Positions 17,501-25,698 are shown, numbered from the stretch's first letter. The stretch: DNA of 34,254 bases from Planctomycetota bacterium (GCA_016209595.1 JACQVV010000478.1:1-34254), one strand, 5' to 3'. Notes: a model not told the origin generated them from the letters alone. Translations and numbers: made by a program.

Positions 17501-18358
17501 GGCCCTTCCGTTCTCCGCCAGCGCCCGGATCCAGGCGAAGTAGCCCTTCGTGTGGAGGTTGCGGACCTCGCCCCGGATCTCCTCCGGCACCTGCGACTGC
17601 TCGAGCGCCCGCTCGATCTGATCGATCACGGTCCGGAAGCGTTCCTGCGCCTTGTCGACCTCCTTGAGCTTCCCGAGCGCCATCCCCTGCACGATATAGC
17701 CGTGCATGCCGATCAGGGTGCCGTCGTTGTCCCAGACGAAATCCTCCGCCTCGGTCACGCACTTCTTGAGGTGCTCGTCGCTCCCGCTCACCTCGCCCGC
17801 GTACCAGCGACTTTCCAGGAGGTAGTACCGGGCCTGCTGGCGCAGGTCGACCTCCTCCTCGCTCGCGCTCGCCTTGATCTTCTCGAACTCCGTGCAGGCG
17901 TCCTCGAACGCCTTCAGGGCCTGATCCCTCAGAGTCGCACGCATGGCCGGGTCCTCCTCGTCCTCGTACTTGAACTGGAGGAACCGACCCTTCTTCTGCT
18001 GGAGGTTTCCCACCTCCAGCCGTGCCTCGTTCGCCCGCGAGCCCTCGGGGTATCGCTCGTAGTAGCTCTTGAGGCAGCTTGCCGTGTCGTCGTACAGCGC
18101 CAGGCGCTTCTCGACGTCCTGCTCCCGCTCGGCCTGGTACGCCTTGATCTTGCAGAGACCGAATTCGCCCTCCGCCCTCTCCTCGGGTGGGAGCCCGCCA
18201 TCGGTCATGATCTGCCGGAACTCCTCCTCGGCCAGATCGTAGTAGCCATACGCCGCGAGCGCCTCCGCGAACTCGAAGTCCCCTGCCTCGGCAGGCGGGA
18301 GGCAGCTCGCCGCGAGCGTGGCCAGGGCGACGAATGACCAGAGATAGGTTCGGTTCAT
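14558..18358 (-). CDS. Giant secreted TPR-repeat scaffold protein
   Basis: A 1266-aa protein. The signal peptide MNRTYLWSFVALATLAASC could be cut by signal peptidase II at C19 (lipobox LAASC) or by peptidase I at AEA|GD. Almost all the rest is TPR-like helical pairs, for example FAEALAAYGYYDLAEEEFRQ, AESYYGQRRWLDAIEKFENT and LARIYLETEKLDDALVQYYE, with Ala/Glu/Lys-rich coiled segments (about 600-660). No catalytic domain is recognised. ATG at 18356-18358 is supported by GAGGAG 8 nt upstream; a 74-codon upstream extension lacks a signal sequence. It is first of the TPR-TPR-ExbB-ExbD-ExbD run and is most likely a periplasmic or outer-membrane scaffold linking stator and secretin. Confidence 0.87.
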   Translation of the reverse strand: MNRTYLWSFVALATLAASCLPPAEAGDFEFAEALAAYGYYDLAEEEFRQIMTDGGLPPEERAEGEFGLCKIKAYQAEREQDVEKRLALYDDTASCLKSYYERYPEGSRANEARLEVGNLQQKKGRFLQFKYEDEEDPAMRATLRDQALKAFEDACTEFEKIKASASEEEVDLRQQARYYLLESRWYAGEVSGSDEHLKKCVTEAEDFVWDNDGTLIGMHGYIVQGMALGKLKEVDKAQERFRTVIDQIERALEQSQVPEEIRGEVRNLHTKGYFAWIRALAENGRAKDTEALYERFAKIQGGMDEYHGQGAAYWYGRAMEQVSEVGKALVVYSRLSDRGGFWGSKAKFRLEKMLAEGGATEVDARTYFGMAESYYGQRRWLDAIEKFENTIQAARKKGNGSELAQFVPPAWEYLGDCYFKMELFHEAALAYEAAANTGLRFAQEPSAPEDVRKKAASTAENSSYWNYVSAKRAFRQTRDDLDKQKAAAARDRFIKDFPGSPKQENLKFEAAFDLEDQDKYEDAARRYEEVGRIADNYEDSRFRIGYCYYQLGLKGLAEAEKLAKEAEDLETAGNAAEAGQKAQAAEAARAEAAKHFQTAKDRLNAYKEYTADEKNALVTEEAKQKRAGLLASTLLIIASISLEQGEFDDTIENILVGTEVNPLIAADPASIPTAYKYLIKAYLGNAAKHLAAAKAAGDDPAKEGEEKEAVRLAADQAQQGRRYMQKLTGEFQGVGQLWYYSFQFGQMYTDLYRLTDQKQFRRDAAEFLVDWVLQKQDDGQSVKFNQGYVAGKRLMDLALEFKEEDPASDQWTKWLRRCARVFEVCLKAARSSEETQAARLRLARIYLETEKLDDALVQYYELYKENRKSSKTVNSMANLFRTIGMKQPAEKELFQNILRISEEEERGALVELSADAQNAQGRGDLEARLVESLSFINYFQKKVWWSQKDKDAKQEEFQKKYDELLKGKDPQKANVEYTAYLKAEYEKSIQAKYQQVQGFVDAPADQRADVVRKLSLDLAVRLYQTIAVLTARDEIQGELAKDGFVVAREQVNKDNFPYPTNREWWEAKLYLLQCYHFLEQQEKKNNLYSNTSILNFPEPKKLDEMKKRRNGLPKEAEAAPGLVRKGLELAAGLSGYEDPAFLLLTLAGYQDFFPPEAKDLWKGEETQVQELLSKLDDGQKQSVLKSARIEANLLQDMLARHKDEFPQGVEWKDGEMALQEVLPKLGDSLQEKVLLDFQAALYARATYYDEYIQMVQWFPDQMDKFR

Positions 18359-18563
18359 GGGTGCCAGCTCCTCGAGGCGGTAAGGAAACACGGAACGGCA
18401 AGCGACGGCGAATCGGTTACCCTCCCGGGATCCGACAGCCCGGAGGGCGGACCTGCGGATCGCACGGACAGACCCCGTGCGCGGCCCCGGACGGGCCGAG
18501 GTGGTAGGCAGGTGCACAAGCCGCTTCCGGGCGCGCAGGAAGAACTGCGCGACCAGGAACAAC

Positions 18564-18594
18564 CCGGAACGTAGAGCCAAACCCTACGTTCCGG
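18564..18594. other. Perfect stem-loop between secretin 2 and the TPR operon
   Basis: CCGGAACGTAG (18564-18574) and CTACGTTCCGG (18584-18594) form an 11-bp stem with a 9-nt loop. On the minus strand it is followed by GTTGTTCCTGG, only moderately T-rich. It may end the PilM-PilO-secretin transcript or be a processing or operator site. The rest of the 312-bp gap 18359-18670 shows no gene and no convincing promoter. Confidence 0.55.
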
Positions 18595-18670
18595 TAGAAA
18601 CTCGCTTCAACATCGAACGATCCGTACCCTAGCGCGAGAACTGGGCCCCGTGAAGCGAGGCCCACTCGTC

Positions 18671-21541
18671 TCAACGCTGGAGACCGGGGTTCGGTTCGAT
18701 CTCCTTCCAGTAGACGATTTCCGCGCGCACCAGGACGACCAGGTTCGAGCGGAAGGTGAGCTTCTGCTTCTTCGCGAAGAAGAACGAGAGGAACGGCACC
18801 CGCTTGAAGAACGGGACGTCGCTCGTCCGTTCCTTCTCCTGGAAGTCGGTCAGCCCGCCGATCAGGATGGTCCCGCCGTCCGGGATCGTCACCGTGGTCT
18901 GGACTTTTCGCAGCACGACTCGCGGGAGCTCGATCGTCACGGCCTGCCCCGTCTGACCGAGGGTGGTGACGAACTGCCGGAGGGGAAGGTCGACTTCGGC
19001 GAAGGCCGGCTGGAGCTCCATCGTGATGAACTTCCGGTCGGCGCTGATGACCGGCTTCACGTCGAGAACCACGCCGTCCTGCACGATCCCGATGATCGGG
19101 TCGGCCACGGTCGCGTTCTGCGCGACCTGTACGTCGAAGTCCTTGATGTAGCCGAACTGTCGCAGCACCGCGACGTTCGCGCGCTGGGTGTTGAACGCCG
19201 TGACGCGCGGGGCGGTCAGGAGGTTGATCCGCTCGCTCTTCTCGACCGCCTTGAGGATCATGTTCAAACCGACCTCGTCGAGGAACCCGAACTGCAAATT
19301 CAGGCCCCCCGAGTTCGTCAGGATCGAGGTCGTGCCGAAGGCGGTCGCGAAGAGGTGCTCGATCCGTCCGCGCACGTCGTTCGTGTCCCCGTTGTCGAAG
19401 GAGATACCGGCCGTGTTGTCCGTACCCACGCCCGCCGGCGCCCCGGGGACGCCGAACAGCACGTCGTCCATGGGCGCGTCGACGAGCCCCCAGTTTTTCT
19501 GAAGGCTTGCCGTGGTCCTACGGAATCCTCCTCGCGCCGACCGGAGGTTGCTCTCGCCGGTCGCGCTGTCCATCCCCGCCGAATTGAAGAAGAGGAGCGG
19601 GTTGATGTTCGGCGTCACGCGGCCCATGCGGTCCGCAGCCTGGAGAGCCGGGGCCACCACGGGGTTCACACCCGGGAACCGGAACGCGCGCCTCTGGATC
19701 GAGTTCCCGCGCGGGCTCTGGGCGCCCAGACCGCGGAAGTCCACGCCGATGTCCTGGAGGAAGTCGTCCCGGACGGTCAGGAAGCGCGTCTCGATCGAGA
19801 CCAGGAGCCCCGTCGACTGCCGGAGCTGCATGAGGAGTCTCTCGATCTCGGCGTGTACTTCGTTCGTGTGCCGGATGATGAGCCGGCCGCTCCGGGCGGT
19901 GATCGAGTTGGGCGGATCCCAGCTCCCCGCGGAAATGTTCTCCTCGATCAGGCTGCGCAGGAGATCGATCGAGAGGGGCTCGGCAGCCGCGGTGGTGTCA
20001 CCGAACGACGTCCCCAGGCCGCCCTGCTGGTCGCCACTGACCAGGTCGAGGTCGATCCCCGGAAAGTCCTGGATCCCGAGGGTCAGGTCCTGGACCGGGT
20101 AGACGCGGCTCACCGAGTTCGCCTGGATCTGATCCCTTTCCTTGATCACGATCACGCCGTGCTCGATCTGGTACCCGAGCTTCGTGATCGAGAGGATGAG
20201 CTCGAGGGCGTCCTTGAGCGGGAGGTCGCTCACCTTCAGGCTCACGCGGAGTTCTTCCTCGGTCCGGTTCTTGGTTAGATCCGGGTCGATCATCATGTTG
20301 AGGTCGAAATTGTCGCGGAGGAACTCGATCACCTCGGTGAGCGGATGGCTCTCGAACTCCAGCCGTCCGACCACCTGCGTCTCGAGCTTGTTCATGATCT
20401 CCCGTTCTTCGGCCGGGAGCTGCAGGGTGTCGCTCGGGCGCTCCTCGGTTTGCCGGTTGACGACCTTCTTCCAGGTGTCGGCGTCCGGGTACCGGATGAC
20501 GGTGTGCTGAGGGACGATCTTCTTGTTCACGCCCTCCCAGGTGTTCTTCCACTCCTCGATGTACATGTCCAGGTTCCTGTCGGCGACTTTCGCGTGCCGG
20601 GCCCGGACCGAGATCTCCTGGAGGCGCTTGGCGTCCTTGTTGAAGGGGTCGAGCTCCAGGATCTGATCGGCGAACTTCTCCGAAAGGTCGTAGTTCTCCT
20701 TGCGGAACTCGATGTTGGCATTGCGGAAGAGCTGGCTGATCCTCTCCTCCATGAACTTCTGGCGGTCCCTCTCCTCCAACTCCTCGGCGAGGCGCGCCTC
20801 GTCGCGATTCTTCGCCGCCTGCTCCAGATCCCAGTCCCGCTTCCTCTTGATCGCCGTCTCCTTCAGGTCCTCGAGCTGGGCCTGAAGTACTCTCTTCGGC
20901 GTGTGGTAGGGAAGCCAGCGGAGGATCTCCAGGGCCGAGTCGAACTTCTTGATGGCCTCCTCGTACTGGTTCTTCCCCATGTCGGCCCGGCCCTCCTCGA
21001 TGAGGACCTGGACCTTCTGGACCGCCTGCGACACCTTGACGGTATGGATCGCGACTTCCTGCTCCAGGCGAACCGCTTCGCCGGAGCCGCCGATCCCGAG
21101 AAGCTCCTCGACCTCGCGCAGCAGCGATTGGGCCTTCGCGAGGAGGTCGGCACGGGGTTGCAGCTTGATCGCTTCCAGCAGGCTCCCCCGCGCCTCCTGG
21201 TACTTCGTCTCGCGGTAGAACTTCTCCGCCGCGTCGAAGAAGTATTGGGCGACGACGTCGCGCTTCTCGTCCTCGATCCGGACGCGCTCCATCTCCTCGG
21301 CGAGACGCGCGTTGGGGTCGACCTGGGGGCCGGGGCCCGGCCCGGGCCCCGGCGCGCCGCCGCCCTCGTCCGGCTCGACCTGGGGAGCCGCCGGGCGGTC
21401 CGCCGCGCCGATCTCTCCGCCGCAGCTCTCGATCTCCTTCTTCGTATCGGTGGTCTGTTGCGAGTCCGACGACTGGCATCCGGCCACACCCAGGACGACG
21501 AGGAGGGTCACCAGAGCCAGAAGAATGCCGTTTCGCTTCAT
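18671..21541 (-). CDS. TPR-containing secretin, GspD/PilQ superfamily lipoprotein (secretin 2)
   Basis: A 956-aa outer-membrane secretin. The signal peptide ends LLVVLGVAGC, a good lipobox (C22). A Gly-Pro repeat linker (63-74), TPR-like helices (about 95-320; KYQEARGSLLEAIKLQP, ILELDPFNKDAKRLQ), an STN/N0-like domain (393-470, HPLTEVIEFLRDNFDLNMMI) and the secretin core (about 580-940: LLTAPRVTAFNTQRANVAV, GTILIGGL, VPFFKRVPFLSFFF) follow. ATG at 21539-21541 is preceded by AAAGGTCGG. It is third in the PilM/N-PilO-secretin set, the usual order for type IV pilus secretins, so it is the PilQ counterpart. It has the same domain plan and the same MKRNG start as secretin 1. The 223 bp upstream hold two small hairpins and no promoter. 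Confidence 0.93.
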   Translation of the reverse strand: MKRNGILLALVTLLVVLGVAGCQSSDSQQTTDTKKEIESCGGEIGAADRPAAPQVEPDEGGGAPGPGPGPGPQVDPNARLAEEMERVRIEDEKRDVVAQYFFDAAEKFYRETKYQEARGSLLEAIKLQPRADLLAKAQSLLREVEELLGIGGSGEAVRLEQEVAIHTVKVSQAVQKVQVLIEEGRADMGKNQYEEAIKKFDSALEILRWLPYHTPKRVLQAQLEDLKETAIKRKRDWDLEQAAKNRDEARLAEELEERDRQKFMEERISQLFRNANIEFRKENYDLSEKFADQILELDPFNKDAKRLQEISVRARHAKVADRNLDMYIEEWKNTWEGVNKKIVPQHTVIRYPDADTWKKVVNRQTEERPSDTLQLPAEEREIMNKLETQVVGRLEFESHPLTEVIEFLRDNFDLNMMIDPDLTKNRTEEELRVSLKVSDLPLKDALELILSITKLGYQIEHGVIVIKERDQIQANSVSRVYPVQDLTLGIQDFPGIDLDLVSGDQQGGLGTSFGDTTAAAEPLSIDLLRSLIEENISAGSWDPPNSITARSGRLIIRHTNEVHAEIERLLMQLRQSTGLLVSIETRFLTVRDDFLQDIGVDFRGLGAQSPRGNSIQRRAFRFPGVNPVVAPALQAADRMGRVTPNINPLLFFNSAGMDSATGESNLRSARGGFRRTTASLQKNWGLVDAPMDDVLFGVPGAPAGVGTDNTAGISFDNGDTNDVRGRIEHLFATAFGTTSILTNSGGLNLQFGFLDEVGLNMILKAVEKSERINLLTAPRVTAFNTQRANVAVLRQFGYIKDFDVQVAQNATVADPIIGIVQDGVVLDVKPVISADRKFITMELQPAFAEVDLPLRQFVTTLGQTGQAVTIELPRVVLRKVQTTVTIPDGGTILIGGLTDFQEKERTSDVPFFKRVPFLSFFFAKKQKLTFRSNLVVLVRAEIVYWKEIEPNPGLQR

Positions 21542-21764
21542 CGGTCCGACCTTTCTCAAACGACTGAGGTCCTTTTCATCCTTGCGCGAGGTGCTTCACC
21601 ACACGACGCGAACGGGGCAGGAGGGATCCAGCGCCCCCCGGTGCCGGGGAACCGCTCACTGGACGCATTCCGCTCGTTTTCCCCCGACACCGGGAAGTTC
21701 CAGTTCCCGGCGGGCCGATCCCTTCCTTCCCCCGCATGCCGATTCGTTCCGTTGGCGCTCACCG

Positions 21765-22988
21765 TTACTTGCCCTTGGGCTTCCCTTCGAGGAGCTCCTT
21801 TGCCCTCTGCGAGCTGACGAAGTCGAGAGCGTATACGTCCACGTACATCGTGATCGGCTGCGTGAGATCCGCAACCTTTTCCCGCTTCAGTTCGTCGATT
21901 CGCGCCTGGCGCTTTTCGGGCTCGCTGGGGAGGTCTTCCGCGCGGATGCTGATGTCCGTTTCGGCCGTCGGGTCCCCGAGTTCCTTCACGAGACGCACCG
22001 ACTTGATCATCGTCGTGAGCTGAACCTCGTGCGGATCCTCTCCGCCCAGCTTCACTTGGGCCTTCCCGTCCAGGAGCGCCGCGACGAGCTTCGTCGCGTT
22101 CTCGTACCGGATCATCACCTGGATCCGGGCGAGGAACGCGGGGCTGTACTTCCAGGTCGCTGGATCGTCGGGACGGCCGCCCTTTCCTTCCAGGTACGGA
22201 TTCCTCAGGAGATCCTGCGTGAGGCCGACCTGGCCCTGCCCCTCTCCATGCTTGGCCAAGATCTCGAAGCGCGCGAGCGACTCGCTCCGCTCCTTCGAGA
22301 GCACCTTGTTGAGGATCTCGAGGAACGCCTTGGTGAGGATGAATTCCTTGCGGAGAACTCTTATGTCGTCCATCGAGAGGAGCGAGTCGGGACCGGTCGC
22401 CTCCTCCATGAGCCCCACGATGTATTCCTTGATCGGGACGTCCTTGCTCGTCCCCCAGGGGTTCTTCTGCTTCTGGTACAGGTCGAGGTTCATGGGTCCC
22501 GGGACGAAGACCTTGGCACGCGCCGCATCCCGGGCGGGCTCGTCCGGCCCGACGATCGCCGTCTTCACGAGATCGAAGTGCGTCCCGAAGAACAGCTTCA
22601 TGGTGTTCTTCACCTGGTCGATCTTCGACGGGTCCCCTTCGCTCTGCTCGTAGCGTTCGATCGCCGTGTCGAGGTCGGGGTATCCGAAAGGCACCTCGAT
22701 CGACTCGTCCCTCTTGGTGTAGAAGAGGATGCTCTTCTCGAGCTCCTCAAGCAGCGCCCTCTGGTACACGAGGTTTCCGTCGATTCGCTCTTTGACCGGG
22801 AGCTCCGTGTCCTTCCCCATCTTCTTCTGGGCATCCTCGAGCTTGTCCACGTAGCTCTTGGCTTCGTTGACCGACTTCTCCGTGCCGGCCGACATCGGGA
22901 AGATCAGAAGGAAATAGATGGCGACGTAGAGGACGCCGCATCCTCCCAGGATGATCGTGAACAGGTGTTTCTTGATGTCGAAGTCCAT
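21765..22988 (-). CDS. PilO-like inner-membrane protein
   Basis: A 407-aa protein with a short cytoplasmic N-terminus, one membrane helix (about 8-32, FTIILGGCGVLYVAIYFLLI), a coiled region (36-58, VNEAKSYVDKLEDAQKKM), then a large periplasmic domain. It has no strong motif. The assignment rests on topology and position between a PilM-PilN fusion and a secretin, the place of PilO/GspM, and on the similar layout of Amuc_1100 (PilO-like) in Akkermansia. It would join the PilN part to the secretin N domains. ATG at 22986-22988 has only a weak GTGGGG upstream. Family membership is inferred. Confidence 0.72.
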   Translation of the reverse strand: MDFDIKKHLFTIILGGCGVLYVAIYFLLIFPMSAGTEKSVNEAKSYVDKLEDAQKKMGKDTELPVKERIDGNLVYQRALLEELEKSILFYTKRDESIEVPFGYPDLDTAIERYEQSEGDPSKIDQVKNTMKLFFGTHFDLVKTAIVGPDEPARDAARAKVFVPGPMNLDLYQKQKNPWGTSKDVPIKEYIVGLMEEATGPDSLLSMDDIRVLRKEFILTKAFLEILNKVLSKERSESLARFEILAKHGEGQGQVGLTQDLLRNPYLEGKGGRPDDPATWKYSPAFLARIQVMIRYENATKLVAALLDGKAQVKLGGEDPHEVQLTTMIKSVRLVKELGDPTAETDISIRAEDLPSEPEKRQARIDELKREKVADLTQPITMYVDVYALDFVSSQRAKELLEGKPKGK

Positions 22989-23017
22989 CTTGACCCCACG
23001 TCCCCGGGGCTAGCTTT

Positions 23018-23038
23018 CGCGACCGTGCTTAGGTCGCG
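23018..23038. other. Intercistronic stem-loop
   Basis: CGCGACC (23018-23024) and GGTCGCG (23032-23038) form a perfect 7-bp stem in the 78-bp gap between the PilM-PilN and PilO-like genes. There is no T-run on the minus strand, so an mRNA processing or stability element is more likely than a terminator. Confidence 0.4.
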
Positions 23039-23066
23039 CCTGGGCCCCAGGAGACCCGTTGCTGGT

Positions 23067-25391
23067 TCACTTGGTGAAGACGAGACGCCGCGTGCTGCTC
23101 TCCTTTTCCTGGTACGCGAGAGCCTGAACGCTCGGGCTCTCCGAGATCTTGGCCAGGAACTCTTCCCGGGCGATCGAGGTCCCCTCGTTCTCGCCCTGAG
23201 CGTCCGCCGCCCGCGCGACGAGCACGAGTTCCATCTCGTCTTTCTCGGGAGTCGTGTATGACTTTACGAAACCGCCCGCAACGACCGGCAGCTGGCGGAG
23301 CTCGCCGAGCACGTCGTTCGCCTGCTGGCCCGACTTCTGGAGGACCAGCGTGTACGTATCCTTGTAGGGATACAGATACTGAAGCCCGACCTTCATCAGC
23401 ATGTACTTGTTCGCGTCTCCGCCACCCCCTCCATCCAGGCCTCGCACCGCGCCGGAAGCTTCTGGATTGGAGAGCCCCGACTGCGTTGGGAAGTAGGGCT
23501 GGCCCGCCACACCCGTGAACTGAAGCGTGTCCGGCTTCCCCTCGCCCGACCAGACGAGACGGTCGAGTTCGGAGAGCTCCGCCCGGTAGATCGCGGCGAT
23601 TTCCTCCGGGCTCTTCCCCAGCTCGGAGGCGAGCTTCGCGTAGGGCGGGAGGAGGACCTTGCACTCGAGCGGGTCTTGAAAGGCGATCTGACGGAAGAAG
23701 ATCAGCGCTTTGTCTTGCGGGTCGTGCGGCTTCGGTTCGCTCTTGCGGAGGACCGGCTTGATTCTCGCGGCGAGGACAGGCTCCCCTTCCCGGTCCGCGC
23801 CGTTCTCATCCTTCTTGGTGACCGCCAGGATGATCACGCCCTCGTACGCCGGCTGATACCGTTCCAGCACCGACGGCTCAGCCACGGGCGTGGGAGCGGG
23901 CTTCCCCGGCTGGGCACGGGGCGCAGCCGTGGGCTCCCACTGGGAGTAGACCACTCGGTCGAGCCTTACCTCGAGCAGCCAGATCTTCTCCGTCTCGCGC
24001 TTGTTCTCGAGATCCATGTCGTTCGTGTCCGGCACCAGCTTGCGGAACTTCGCGAGGAAGGCCGGCCACACCTCCCTCTGCCGCCCGAAGATCGAGATGA
24101 GATCCTTCTGCGCTTCCAGGTGAGTGAAGGCCTTGGCCTTTGCGAGCTCCCCCTGCTGCTTCTCGTACCACGCGATCGGGTTGTCCGACCCGGCCTTTTT
24201 CGCCGTCGGGAGAGCCTCGGCGCTGGACAGGCGCAGGAAGTTCATGACGCCGACCGCCGCGACCATGAGCCCGAACACGACCGCCACGCCCGCGAACCAG
24301 GGCTTCTTCTTGACGACTTCCTGCTTCTTGCGGATCTCCTGGGGGATGAGCCGGATGTTGTTCACGGCCAGCCCCTGCCCCTGGAGCGCCAGTCCGATCG
24401 CCACGCCGAACGTGGTGACGTTCTGGTTGAGCAAGTTGACGTTGACCTTGTTGGACACGTGGATGCGCTGGATGCCGGCGAAGACGTCCACCTGGTACTG
24501 GAGGTTCTGGCTGAAGAACCGCTTGAAGCCCATGAGCTTCGTCGAGTTCCCCAGGAAGAGCATCTTCTCGAACTTCACGGACTTCGCGAGCGACTTGTAG
24601 TAGCCGACCGACCGGTGGACCTCGTTGACCATGTCCTTGAGGATCGGCCGGATGATGTTGAAGATTTTCTTGGCTTGTTTCGACTTCTTGGCCTTGATCT
24701 TGAGCTTTTCCGCCTCCTCGAACGGGATCTGGAACTTCTTCTGGAGTTCCTTGGTGATCTCGCTCCCGGCGATCTGGAGGCTCCTCATCCAGAGCCGCTC
24801 GCCGTCGACCACGACGAGGTCGGAGTTGTCCGCCCCGATGTCGATCACGACGGTCGGCTCCTGCGGGTTCACGTCGTAGCGGACGAAGTTGTAGAGCGCG
24901 ATCGGCGCGATCTGGATCCCCTCGACGTTGAGGTCGCACGCGCGCATCGTCGCCATGAAGTTGTTGATGATCTCGCGCTTGACCGCGAAGAGGCTCACCT
25001 CGAGCTCGGCCCCTGTTTCTTCCTCACCGCCGATCGGGTGGTAGTCCCAGATGACTTCCTCGATGGGGAAGGGGATCTGCTGCTGCGCCTCGTACTTGAC
25101 GATCTCCTTGATCCGCTTCTTCTCGACGGGAGGAAGGCTGATCGTCCGGTTGTACGTCCCCTGGCCGGGAATGGAGACCCAGATCGGCTCGTTCTTGAAC
25201 TTGTTCCTGCTCTTCAGGATCGTCAGGGCCTCGCGGACCTGCTCGTCGCGCTTGGCCTCCTCGGACTCCTGCGCCTTGACCTCGAGCTCGATCAGGTCGA
25301 GGCCGGTGATCTCCACTCCGGTCTTGGTCCGCGAGAGCTTCACCGCCTTGACGGCGGAACTACCGATGTCGATGCCCCAGCAAACGTTCAT
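23067..25391 (-). CDS. pilM: PilM-PilN fusion protein (type IV pilus/type II secretion inner-membrane platform)
   Basis: A 774-aa protein. Residues 1-340 are an actin-like PilM/FtsA-fold domain: GIDIGSSAVKAVKLS (6-20), SIPGQGTYNRTISLPPVEKK, KYEAQQQIPFPIEEVIWDY, VVIDIGADNSDLVVV (181-195) and LGNSTKLMGF (280-289). At 345 a PilN-type start follows (NNIRLIPQEIRKKQE), then one membrane helix (365-386) and a periplasmic region of about 390 aa. In the usual system PilM and the PilN N-terminus are separate partners; here they are covalently joined. The C-terminal part is longer than normal PilN and ends in a GspL/PilN-like alpha-beta region (VLGELRQLPVVAGGFVKSYT). ATG at 25389-25391 has GAGGAG. It is first gene after the promoter at 25535-25563. 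Confidence 0.88.
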   Translation of the reverse strand: MNVCWGIDIGSSAVKAVKLSRTKTGVEITGLDLIELEVKAQESEEAKRDEQVREALTILKSRNKFKNEPIWVSIPGQGTYNRTISLPPVEKKRIKEIVKYEAQQQIPFPIEEVIWDYHPIGGEEETGAELEVSLFAVKREIINNFMATMRACDLNVEGIQIAPIALYNFVRYDVNPQEPTVVIDIGADNSDLVVVDGERLWMRSLQIAGSEITKELQKKFQIPFEEAEKLKIKAKKSKQAKKIFNIIRPILKDMVNEVHRSVGYYKSLAKSVKFEKMLFLGNSTKLMGFKRFFSQNLQYQVDVFAGIQRIHVSNKVNVNLLNQNVTTFGVAIGLALQGQGLAVNNIRLIPQEIRKKQEVVKKKPWFAGVAVVFGLMVAAVGVMNFLRLSSAEALPTAKKAGSDNPIAWYEKQQGELAKAKAFTHLEAQKDLISIFGRQREVWPAFLAKFRKLVPDTNDMDLENKRETEKIWLLEVRLDRVVYSQWEPTAAPRAQPGKPAPTPVAEPSVLERYQPAYEGVIILAVTKKDENGADREGEPVLAARIKPVLRKSEPKPHDPQDKALIFFRQIAFQDPLECKVLLPPYAKLASELGKSPEEIAAIYRAELSELDRLVWSGEGKPDTLQFTGVAGQPYFPTQSGLSNPEASGAVRGLDGGGGGDANKYMLMKVGLQYLYPYKDTYTLVLQKSGQQANDVLGELRQLPVVAGGFVKSYTTPEKDEMELVLVARAADAQGENEGTSIAREEFLAKISESPSVQALAYQEKESSTRRLVFTK

Positions 25392-25534
25392 GAACCGCTC
25401 CTCGAAGCGACCGCGTCCACGGGACCTGCGACCTCGCGATGCGGTTTCACCGCGATCGCGCTCGCGTTCTCAACTCCTTGTCGCATAGCGATTTACTCAG
25501 GCCGAAGGGTTCCCTCTGGGACAATGGAGGGGGA

Positions 25535-25563
25535 ATGCTATCACCCGCTTAAACCTCTGTCAA
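25535..25563 (-). promoter_or_regulatory. Sigma70-type promoter for the PilM/N-PilO-secretin operon
   Basis: Minus strand TTGACA (25558-25563), 17-bp spacer, TAGCAT (25535-25540): 6/6 and 4/6. The leader to the PilM ATG would be about 135 nt. It lies in the 307-bp gap 25392-25698, which also holds the 33-bp repeat just upstream of the -35. Confidence 0.65.
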
Positions 25564-25586
25564 CAGAAAAGAAAAGGCTGCCCCAA

Positions 25587-25652
25587 AAAGACGCCAGCCT
25601 TGAAAAACGTCCGGGGCGCAAAGGCGCTAGCCTTGAAAAACGCCATGGGCGC
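25587..25652. repeat. Two direct 33-bp repeats upstream of the pilM promoter
   Basis: Units 25587-25619 and 25620-25652 match at 28 of 33 positions and share the core AGCCTTGAAAAACG. They lie 24 bp upstream of the -35 box (on the minus strand), where tandem activator sites are common. Being 11 codons long they could also be a relic of coding sequence. Confidence 0.7.
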
Positions 25653-25698
25653 AGGAGAAACAATCCGTATCGGGGAGCCGCGCTTTCACCTCGGAAAG

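Noticed and set aside
14756..18337. 1193-codon open frame on the plus strand
   Set aside because: Antisense of the giant TPR gene, with low-complexity Leu/Arg/Glu composition; the minus-strand protein has signal peptide, TPRs and a Shine-Dalgarno sequence.
21556..21762. Small 68-aa ORF between the PilO-like gene and secretin 2
   Set aside because: No ribosome site, biased Gly/Arg/Pro composition and two hairpins in the DNA; more likely untranslated spacer.
5188..25391. Complete type II secretion or type IV pilus operon
   Set aside because: Secretins and PilM/N/O-like genes are present but GspE/PilB/PilT, GspF/PilC, prepilin peptidase and pilin genes are not.
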